Origin: Patiria miniata | Taxonomy: Eukaryota > Echinodermata > Asteroidea > Valvatida > Asterinidae | Assembly: GCF_015706575.1 (NCBI RefSeq) | Contig: NW_024037063.1 | Span: 18,972,927 to 19,036,926, forward strand | Reading direction: 5' to 3' | DNA length: 64,000 nucleotides | Shown here: piece after piece, positions 56,173-64,000 of the stretch | Position numbering within the stretch: the first letter of the stretch is position 1 | Layout: every line of letters starts with the position of its first letter | Position numbers and translations under genes: made by a program | Notes under the pieces: generated by a model | The model's database searches: none | Told to the model about the DNA's origin: nothing | The model's input: the letters and a program-made list of their open reading frames with translations, nothing else

Positions 56173-59100
56173 ATGTACGCCGACAACATGAGCGTAGTTA
56201 GTAGTGGTGAGCACAGCGTCAAGCACCATGATGGTGACTCAATGTGTGGAGATGGTGAAAGGCAGGGGGAGTTAGTACGTCCAGAGGACTCCGCCAGTCA
56301 GTTATCGTCAAGGACGAGCACCACGAAGTCGTCACTTGGTAGAACCAGGAAGAGGCTCGTCGCCAAGATGGCAGCGCTTGAAGCAGAGGCAGCAAGCTTA
56401 CAAGAGATGCAGGCGATAGAGCTGGAAGAGCTGAAATTGCGTCAAAGAAAGCAAGAGCTCGCACTCAAGACCAAGATGGACATGGCTAAGGCGGAAAAAT
56501 TAGTTTACGCCATTGATGAGGACTGTCTTCATATGACACCCCCAAATTCGACACCATCACCAGCACTGAGCGACAAGCAGGAGTCATCAAAGGACAGTGT
56601 CCCTGAAGCAGGGGATGAGCAGACACCCCAGAAGGAACCACGTTACTCCCCCGTGGATAGCCCGTCAAATACGACACCGAAGAACGAAGAGCCCTCCGTG
56701 GACAAACCCAAGACAACCCCAATGGATGATGACAACCCGGAGAAACAAGCCTCGCTCCTGGAATTGGTAAAAAGGGGGCAACAACAGCAGCGGTGCTTGC
56801 TAGCAACGATGCAACTTCCGAGAGCAGAGTTACCAACCTTCGATGGCAACCCACTACAATACTGGACCTTTCTGCGTGCATTCGAGAACAGTGTAGACAA
56901 TGCAGATATCGATGACAGTGCTAAGCTAATAAGGCTTCTCAAGTACTGTACCGGAAAAGCAAGGAAGATCATAGAGTGTTGTGCCATAATGCAGCCAGAT
57001 GTTGGTTACCAGAGGGCGAAAGCACTTCTCAAAGAACGTTTTGGTAGTGATTATGTCATAGCTGAGGCGTGGGTAAATAAGGTAACAAAAGGTGCGCCCT
57101 TGGCTTCCCATGATAGAGTAGGGCTAAGAGAATATGCTGATGACCTCAAAGTTTGTAAGGAAACGTTGGACACAATGGGGTATACCCAGGAAATAGGAAC
57201 CCAGGGTGTAATGGTAAAACTTGTAGAGAAGCTGCCCAGTTATTTGCGTAATCGCTGGATAAAACATGTAAGGGGGTTTAGAAAGAGTGACAAGTCTCCT
57301 AAGATTGTTAATTTGGTTGAGTTTGTTGAAGATGCAGCCCAGGAGGCCAATGATCCTGTATATGGTAATTTACATGTAAGTGCATATAAGCCACAAAAAC
57401 CAGAGATGAGGCCTAAAGTAACCAGACCAGACAAAACTAGCTATGCATTGGTAACAAATAGCAAGATGAATGAACATGTAACATGTGTTATGTGTAAGGG
57501 TAACCATACACTGTTTGGTTGTTCTGAATTCAAGGGTAAAACACCAGAAGAGCGGTTTAACTTTGCCAAGGCCGAAAGATTATGTTACAATTGTTTAAGG
57601 CCAGGACATGTTTCAAGTGCATGTAGTTTGCATAGAGTTTGTTCTGTTACAGGTTGCGGTAAAAGACACACAAAGTTCTTGCATCCATTAAAACAGACAC
57701 CGTCGTCTAGTGTTGGAGATGCTAGACCAGCTGGGCTGGAGGCAACAGCGCAAAGTAGCTTCACTGAGACGGACCTCGGCACTTCTTGCGTCACAGGGGT
57801 CGGGGTGTACAGAGTCGCCCTACCCATTGTTGCAGTGAAGGTCAGTGCAGTAGATGGTGATTGTAGCATCGACACTTATGCTCTTCTTGACAATGGTTCC
57901 ACAAGCAGTTTCTGTACGGAGGAGCTTGCATCTCAACTGAACATTGAGGGTAAAAGGCAATCTTTGACCCTAACCACAATGACAAAGGCAAAGGTAAAGA
58001 CTGAAACAACCGTCGTCAGCTTGGTGGTGAACAGTTTCGACCAACAAGGAGCAGTTAATCTGGATAAGGTCTATACACGGCACTCACTCCCGATTAATGA
58101 TGACAACATAGCTGAGCCAGAAGACATCAAGAAATGGCCACATCTGCAAGACATCAGCATCCCCCAAGTTGAGAAGGGAAAGGTACATCTATTGATTGGT
58201 CAAGACTCGCCAGATGCTCTCGTACCATTGGAAGTGAGAAGTGGTGAAACAAAGGCACCCTATGCTACCAGAACTCGGCTTGGATGGTCCTTAAATGGGC
58301 CATTAGGAATGTCCAGAAGGGCTGCGGTCACGTCAAGCTATGTGGCAGTTGATGACACTCTCGAGCAACAGCTTCAGAGATTCTGGAAATTGGATGCTGT
58401 TGAGTCACTGTATGATGATGACAAGGGCATGTCAGTCCAAGACAAGAGAGCAATTGCATTGTGGGAGAAGACTGTTTGCCTGAAGGATGGGCACTATGAA
58501 TTGCCAATACCCTTCAAGAACAACCCGCAAAGGCTTGCTGATAATCGAATGGTCGCAGAGCAACACCTAACATCATTGGGCAGACGTCTGAAGAGGGACT
58601 GTCAGTTGAAGGCACGCTATACAGAAGGCATGAAGGAGTTGGTAGGTAATGGATATGCTGAGGTAGTTGTAGGGGATGATTGTGTAACAGATGCAGCCAT
58701 ATGGTATCTACCACATCATCCGGTACTCGATTCGGGTAAACAAGGGAAGATGCGGATCGTCTTCGATTGTGCCGCTAAACACAATGGTCAGTCCTTGAAC
58801 ACGCAGACAATCAGTGGGCCAGACCTGACAAACAAATTGTTGGGCGTACTCCTGCGCTTTCGACAAGAGCAAGTGGCAGTTTTGGCAGACATTCGCGCCA
58901 TGTTCCACCAGGTCAGAGTGTCTCCAGAAAACCGAGACGTCTTGCGTTACCTTTGGTGGCCTGACGGAGATACTTCACTTGAACCGGCTGTGCACAGGAT
59001 GACTGCACACCCATTCGGCGGGACATGGAGTCCCAGTTGCTGTTCCTTTGCTTTACGACGTACTGCAGAAGACAACCGTCAAGATTTCCATCCAGACACA

Positions 59101-61743
59101 GTTGGCTGCGTCAAGCGCAGTTTCTACGTCGACGACTGCCTAGTCTCACTAGCAACAGAAGCTGAGGCTATCCGGGTTTCTCGAGAGTTGCGAGAACTTT
59201 TGTCCAGAGGTGGTTTTCAATTAACGAAGTGGTTGAGTAACAGCCCTGAAGTTCTTGAGTCTATCCCACAAGAAGATAGAGCTGTGGGTGTCAGGGGGCT
59301 AGACCTGAATCATGAAGCTCTACCTACAGAGAGGGCCTTGGGTATGCAGTGGGATGTCGAGACTGATTGCTTTGGATATAAAGTGAGTCAGAAGGAGAAA
59401 CCCTTGACAAGGAGGGGGTTGCTAAGTATTGTATCCTCCATCTATGACCCGCATGGATTTGCTAGTCCCTTCACGCTGTTAGCCAAAAGGATCGTCCAAG
59501 ACTTAAGCAGGAAGAAGTTGGGTTGGGACGAAGCACTGCCGTCACGACACAGAGAGGATTGGCAACACTGGAAACAGGACTTGGGAAAACTCGAACAGCT
59601 GCGGATAAACCGATGTATCAAGCCTTATGGGTACAAGGATGGTGTCAGTTATCAGTTACATCACTTTTCCGATGCGTCTGAGGCAGCGTACGGAGCTGTT
59701 ACTTACCTTCGTATGGTGAATTCTGCAGGCCTCAGTCACACGTGTTTGCTGTTGTCAAAGTCACGTCTGGCACCTTTAAAAAAGGTTACGATACCAAGAC
59801 TCGAGCTGACAGCTGCGACACTCTCTGTGAGGCTGGATGCAATGATCAAGAAGGAGTTAGACCTACCTTTGGAAGAATCAGTCTTCTGGACTGATAGCAC
59901 AATAGTGCTTCGATACATCAATAACGAAGAGAAGCGTTTCCACACCTTTGTGGGGAACAGAGTAGCCGTCATCCAGAACCAGTCAAGTTCTCATCAGTGG
60001 CGCCATGTGAAAAGCGGGCTAAATCCGGCAGATATTGTCACGAGAGGACAAATGGCGGATGAGCTGCTGGCCAACCAGAAGTGGTTGATTGGTCCTGAAT
60101 TCTTGCGCCAAGATGGCCACCTGTGGCCAAGTTTACCAATCTCGACAACCCTTAACGATAACGATCCAGAAGTAAAGCCTGAGAAGGAGATAGTCACCGT
60201 TTACGCCACCGAGCGTAAGGATTCAGCTAATCCAACCGACAGATTGATAGCCAGGCACTCCTCATGGTATGAGCTGAAAAGAAGTGTTGCATGGATTATG
60301 CGAGTGGCTGATAGTCTGCTAAGAAGAATCAGGAAGCAACCGGCAGTACAAGACATGAAGACACTGACAACAAACGACCTGGCTAGGGCAGAGGCTTCTA
60401 TCATAAGATACATTCAAGCCCAGTCATTTCAAGAGGAGTTCAGCCACTTGAAGAAGGGTGAAGATAAGATTCAGAAGCTAAAAGCTGAAATGAAGAAGAA
60501 AGGTCAACTGTACAAGTTGGATCCTATCCTGACAGAAGACGGCATCATCAGAGTTGGGGGACGATTGCGGAATGCCCCGGGGAATATGTCAAATCAACCA
60601 CCCATATTGCCAAAGGGCAACCATGTGGTCTCTCTCATCATGAAGCACTACCATCTGGAATCTGGTCATTCTGGGAGGGAGTATGTTCTGTCACTGATAC
60701 GACAAAGATTCTGGATCATCAAGGCTAGATCTATGCTGCGTAGAGTTTTGAGCAATTGCTTCGAGTGTAGACGAAGATCTGCAGTTCCGGTCCAGCAAAA
60801 GATGGCAGACTTACCATCTGACAGAGTTACCCCAGGCAGACCACCATTCTCATTTGTTGGAGTCGACTGTTTTGGACCATTTCTGGTGAAACAGGGTAGA
60901 AATCAGATCAAACGATACGGTTGTATATTCACATGTCTAACATCTCGAGCGGTACACATAGAAGTTCTGCACACATTGGATACTGATTCCTTCATAAACG
61001 GCATGCAGAGATTTATCTGTCGGCGAGGACAACCAATAGAGCTGAGGTCTGACAATGGCTCTAATTTCATTGGGGCTGAGCGTGAGCTCAAGGAAGCTTG
61101 GAAAGGGTTGAGTCAAGAGAAGGTTGACAAGTGCCTTCTAAAGAAGGGAATCCAGTGGAAGTTCAACCCCCCGACCGCTTCCCACATGGGAGGCGTATGG
61201 GAAAGACAAATAAGGTCGACACGCAGGCTGTTGAGTTCACTGATGACAGAGCAAGTAGTAAGCGATGAAACCTTGTCAACTGTAATGTGTCTAGTCGAAT
61301 GTATCATAAACAACAGGCCGATTACCACCGTTTCAGACGACATCAATGACTTGGAGCCACTCACACCAAATCACCTACTACTTCTTCGTGGTGCACCCCA
61401 TTCCCTTGGTGAATTCGACAAAAAGGAGATGTACACACGGAGAAGATGGAAGCAAGCACAATATCTTGCTGATGTATTCTGGAGAAGGTGGATCCGAGAA
61501 TACCTCCCCACACTTCAGAAGAGACAGAAATGGCTTGAGCCCAAAGGGAACATCATGGTTGGCGACTTAGTACTTATTGTCGACAATGACCTCCCTAGAA
61601 ACAAATGGCTTCTCGGGCGTGTTCTTGAAACTTACCCTGGGAAGGATCAGCTTGTAAGAGTGGTCAAAGTTAAAACCAAGTCATCCATTCTGACTAGGCC
61701 AGTGCAGAAGTTGTGTCTCTTAGAGTCAGTGGATAAGGAATAG
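56173..61743 (+). CDS. BEL/Pao gag-pol polyprotein
   Basis: 1856 codons from the first in-frame ATG after the 5' LTR; the frame is open farther upstream but only without an ATG. Order: a coiled-coil-like charged N-terminus (KMAALEAEAASLQEMQAIEL), a DUF1759-type gag block (LPTFDGNPLQYWTFLRAFE), zinc-knuckle cysteines (CVMCKGNH at 57484; CYNCLRPGHVSSAC at 57583-57624), an aspartic protease (DNGSTSS, Asp at 57889), reverse transcriptase (LADIRAMFHQV; YVDD at 59125-59136), RNase H (HFSDASEAAYGA, Asp at 59671), an integrase zinc domain (H-x-x-x-SGHSG, CFECR), an integrase core with Asp 60865, Asp 61051 and Glu 61201, then a DUF5641-like tail (WLLGRV...LVRVVKVK). Gag and pol are in one frame with no shift. 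All catalytic motifs appear intact. Confidence 0.95.
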   Translation: MYADNMSVVSSGEHSVKHHDGDSMCGDGERQGELVRPEDSASQLSSRTSTTKSSLGRTRKRLVAKMAALEAEAASLQEMQAIELEELKLRQRKQELALKTKMDMAKAEKLVYAIDEDCLHMTPPNSTPSPALSDKQESSKDSVPEAGDEQTPQKEPRYSPVDSPSNTTPKNEEPSVDKPKTTPMDDDNPEKQASLLELVKRGQQQQRCLLATMQLPRAELPTFDGNPLQYWTFLRAFENSVDNADIDDSAKLIRLLKYCTGKARKIIECCAIMQPDVGYQRAKALLKERFGSDYVIAEAWVNKVTKGAPLASHDRVGLREYADDLKVCKETLDTMGYTQEIGTQGVMVKLVEKLPSYLRNRWIKHVRGFRKSDKSPKIVNLVEFVEDAAQEANDPVYGNLHVSAYKPQKPEMRPKVTRPDKTSYALVTNSKMNEHVTCVMCKGNHTLFGCSEFKGKTPEERFNFAKAERLCYNCLRPGHVSSACSLHRVCSVTGCGKRHTKFLHPLKQTPSSSVGDARPAGLEATAQSSFTETDLGTSCVTGVGVYRVALPIVAVKVSAVDGDCSIDTYALLDNGSTSSFCTEELASQLNIEGKRQSLTLTTMTKAKVKTETTVVSLVVNSFDQQGAVNLDKVYTRHSLPINDDNIAEPEDIKKWPHLQDISIPQVEKGKVHLLIGQDSPDALVPLEVRSGETKAPYATRTRLGWSLNGPLGMSRRAAVTSSYVAVDDTLEQQLQRFWKLDAVESLYDDDKGMSVQDKRAIALWEKTVCLKDGHYELPIPFKNNPQRLADNRMVAEQHLTSLGRRLKRDCQLKARYTEGMKELVGNGYAEVVVGDDCVTDAAIWYLPHHPVLDSGKQGKMRIVFDCAAKHNGQSLNTQTISGPDLTNKLLGVLLRFRQEQVAVLADIRAMFHQVRVSPENRDVLRYLWWPDGDTSLEPAVHRMTAHPFGGTWSPSCCSFALRRTAEDNRQDFHPDTVGCVKRSFYVDDCLVSLATEAEAIRVSRELRELLSRGGFQLTKWLSNSPEVLESIPQEDRAVGVRGLDLNHEALPTERALGMQWDVETDCFGYKVSQKEKPLTRRGLLSIVSSIYDPHGFASPFTLLAKRIVQDLSRKKLGWDEALPSRHREDWQHWKQDLGKLEQLRINRCIKPYGYKDGVSYQLHHFSDASEAAYGAVTYLRMVNSAGLSHTCLLLSKSRLAPLKKVTIPRLELTAATLSVRLDAMIKKELDLPLEESVFWTDSTIVLRYINNEEKRFHTFVGNRVAVIQNQSSSHQWRHVKSGLNPADIVTRGQMADELLANQKWLIGPEFLRQDGHLWPSLPISTTLNDNDPEVKPEKEIVTVYATERKDSANPTDRLIARHSSWYELKRSVAWIMRVADSLLRRIRKQPAVQDMKTLTTNDLARAEASIIRYIQAQSFQEEFSHLKKGEDKIQKLKAEMKKKGQLYKLDPILTEDGIIRVGGRLRNAPGNMSNQPPILPKGNHVVSLIMKHYHLESGHSGREYVLSLIRQRFWIIKARSMLRRVLSNCFECRRRSAVPVQQKMADLPSDRVTPGRPPFSFVGVDCFGPFLVKQGRNQIKRYGCIFTCLTSRAVHIEVLHTLDTDSFINGMQRFICRRGQPIELRSDNGSNFIGAERELKEAWKGLSQEKVDKCLLKKGIQWKFNPPTASHMGGVWERQIRSTRRLLSSLMTEQVVSDETLSTVMCLVECIINNRPITTVSDDINDLEPLTPNHLLLLRGAPHSLGEFDKKEMYTRRRWKQAQYLADVFWRRWIREYLPTLQKRQKWLEPKGNIMVGDLVLIVDNDLPRNKWLLGRVLETYPGKDQLVRVVKVKTKSSILTRPVQKLCLLESVDKE

Positions 61744-62004
61744 TAGACTACATGTATGTATATGGTCTTCATCAGATTTGTAGCTTGTGTCAAAACCTAA
61801 AGTTCCAGCGCCAAGTTTCTTGTAAGGTTATTTGTAATTGTACATTATAATTTGGAATGATGTTATTGTTGCAATCGTATAATCATGTGACAATGTTTAA
61901 AGGTATGAAGCACCCGATTTGTTAAAATAGTTGCATTCTGCTTAAAGTTGAGATTAAGTAGTAAATGCCGTATTGAGTAGAAAATGACATTTAAGGGGTC
62001 GGAA

Positions 62005-62611
62005 TGTTAAGTCAGAATGCTCTTTTATTGATAAACTAATTATTTGTTATATTTCATCGATAGAGGGCGCTGTTAAATTGGACCGTAAGCTATAACTTTC
62101 TGCAGTCACGCTTTTGCAGTCGCCATATTTCATGTTTTGTTAGTACGTCATCCCAAAGTCGTAAGTGAAATATACATAACTCATCATTTATAATCCCTTT
62201 ATTTGGTTATTATGGACATGCTTTGGGTTCTGGGATAAGTTTAAGGTATTTAATTTGGGGAAAAACACACACAAGTATAAAATAGAGACAGTTTATAATG
62301 TACATGTATGTGCATTGTGGTTAATTACATGTGACAATAGGGTTATTGCGTGTAATGGTACAAAATGTACATGTAGACCCACAGACAAGGCTGGTGTCGT
62401 CAATCCTGTTAATTGCCTGATATTATGTGATTAGTAATGATTGCTTAACTTTAATTATAAACAAAATTGTTGTTGATTCATACTTATATTTTACAACTGA
62501 TTAAAGTAAATTTTGTATTTGTTATGGACAGATTAAACCGTGTTCACCTGATTACAACTTACAAGCCTGTCAAGTTTGAAGTTGACATTTGATACACGAC
62601 ACCCTGTCACA
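62005..62611 (+). repeat. 3' LTR of BEL/Pao element
   Basis: 607 bp, TGTTAAG...CACA, followed by the target duplication ctggg. Separated from the ORF stop by ~260 bp of non-coding sequence. Confidence 0.95.
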
Positions 62612-62616
62612 CTGGG

Positions 62617-64000
62617 GTGGTCAACTTCGGCAGGCAATGTGTCCCCAAAGTTATCAGATTACCCCCCCCCCCCCCCCCACACCATCAAAAATAAACTACG
62701 CATTTCAACTTCGCCGTCGCGGAGTTGCTCAACCAAATCTATGAATTTGTGTATTAATATTTAGCATACAATTACACGCACTTCCAGTGTTTTTAATGCT
62801 CACAACTCTTGATCGCCAAGGCGTTTGAAATTTTAATCTTTTAAATCTAGTATTTCTTGAGTTGTTGCCCCCAAAACGAGTTCGTTCTGTATTTCGAAAC
62901 TGAATATTCCTCCAGTGCCTTGTCATGATGACTGTGTTACATAATGAGATTTAATTTCATGAGAATTCATCAAACAATAGAAACAAATATAGTATTTTAA
63001 ACGTTTATTTTCAAGACCGATCACTTGCTGAACTTACAACTTAATATAGCTTGACCTGATGAGCTCGGCCGGTTATTGCTCAAACAAAGAGTGTATTATT
63101 ATTATTTTTACATGGACGTTGACTTTTGGTTTTTCATTTGGTTTGTATTTTTCACGTTTAAAATACTGTATTTGTTTCGGGTATGCTCTTTTTCATTGTT
63201 TGATGGTTTCTCATGAAATTAAATCTCATGATGTAACACAGTCATCATGACAAATCACTGAATATTAAATTTTGAAATACAGAACAAACTCGAGTTTTGG
63301 GGCAACAACTCAAGAAATACACGTTACATTAAAATGAATTTTCGTGCACTCATTTGTCATTATGTTTGACATGAACAGATTTAATTTCATAAGAAAAGGT
63401 CAAACAATCAAGTTATTATGACCGTAACAATACAGGGTTTTAATCGAGACAAATACAATCCTAATGGAAGTCAACGTGGATTTTTATTGTCTCCACAAAA
63501 GTCCATCACTTGTAATTGTGCCAACTTAATTCGTTTGGGCAGATCGTATCCACGTTGATAGAAGTCTTTGCGGTGTGTGAATGGTGCATAGTTGCTTAAT
63601 CGCTTTTCGTATTATAAAGGCATCTCTATAATGTCGCCATATTTTAAAATTTGCTTTTCAGAGGGGCCCTGCTTTACCGTTTGCTATGTTATTGTCAATA
63701 ACTAATTGCAAATGTATCGATATGTGCACCCAGTGAGTTAAAAAACACTATTCTTCCCTCAACCTAAAATCGGCTACCTCTAGTGAACGTCATTGATATG
63801 ATGTACTCTGTATTTGGACAATGTAGTCCAACTTACCCCCCCCCCCCAGTTTTACTCTTCTATTGGGTAGAGTACTGGTTGCGGCAATTCCTTAAAGCTA
63901 TAGTCCATCATTTGTAATTTGTGCATTTTGTTCGTTTGAAGCAACAAAGGAGTTCAAAATCTAATAAAGGATACTGAGCAACTAACCTGATAAAGTTTCA
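62617..64000. repeat. palindromic repeat cluster right of BEL, then gene-free sequence
   Basis: 62850-63000 and 63190-63320 form an inverted pair (gtatttcttgagttgttgcc / ggcaacaactcaagaaatac). 63305-63490 matches 55085-55425. Poly-C runs occur at 62660-62680 and 63837-63849. The last ~110 bp share ccatcatttgtaatttgtgc with about 32940-33050. No gene seen. Confidence 0.65.

Larger units (their letters stand above)
55535..62611 (+). mobile_element. complete BEL/Pao LTR retrotransposon, 7077 bp
   Basis: Two 607-bp LTRs with no difference seen on direct reading, a perfect 5-bp target duplication (ctggg at 55530-55534 and 62612-62616) and one unbroken gag-pol frame. 31 bp separate the 5' LTR from the first ATG; a primer-binding site should lie there but I cannot match it to a tRNA. 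A modest purine tract (aaggggtcggaa) precedes the 3' LTR. No envelope-like ORF. These are the marks of a very recent insertion. Confidence 0.95.

Noticed and set aside
56219..61364. Several minus-strand frames of 60-131 aa across the BEL element
   Set aside because: Shadows of the long plus-strand gag-pol frame.

Overview
This window is nuclear DNA from an animal, most likely a marine invertebrate deuterostome. Echinoderm, perhaps a sea star, is my best guess. It rests on the many acatgtaca/tgtacatgt runs, the TU-like foldback transposon, the tRNA-headed SINEs, and DIRS-like and BEL/Pao retroelements beside two intron-rich conserved genes. The species cannot be named from the sequence alone.

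Two host genes lie on the minus strand. NEURL4 (neuralized-like 4) runs from the ATG at 41100 to the stop at 16221. I could join 28 GT-AG exons into one uninterrupted frame of 1450 codons plus stop, with six NHR domains and a conserved C-terminal region. ING5 (ING4/5-type inhibitor of growth) runs from 52391 to 44909 in 8 exons, 252 aa, ending in a complete C4HC3 PHD finger. Between them, on the plus strand, is an intact tRNA-Pro(UGG) gene at 41483-41554. The gene products do not obviously work together: NEURL4 homologues are NHR scaffold proteins tied to HERC2/centrosome and Notch biology, and ING5 is a histone-mark reader of HBO1/MOZ acetyltransferase complexes.

Layout: 1-2032 is a decayed DIRS-like retrotransposon (reverse transcriptase remnant and gag-like ORF, minus strand). 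2033-5200 has no gene but holds a ~98-bp tandem repeat between two direct repeats. 5205-12515 is a ~7.3-kb foldback element: long inverted arms made largely of 19-bp tandem repeats surround a core with a fossil YqaJ (lambda-exonuclease-like) nuclease. 12516-16220 holds a MITE, a minisatellite and the NEURL4 3' flank. 16221-41100 is NEURL4, its introns packed with MITEs, SINEs, hairpins and minisatellites. 41101-44908 is intergenic, with the tRNA and several repeats. 44909-52391 is ING5. 52392-54809 is mostly a three-level nested DNA element. 55535-62611 is a young, structurally complete BEL/Pao LTR retrotransposon with apparently identical LTRs, a 5-bp target duplication and one unbroken gag-pol frame. 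It sits inside a palindromic repeat cluster that continues to about 63500.

The strongest leads are the foldback element with the dead nuclease, a hairpin MITE whose empty site survives in the opposite arm, one minisatellite family in three introns of two genes, repeated CTCF-like cores in an ING5 intron, and a possible ADP-ribosyltransferase-like C-terminus in NEURL4.
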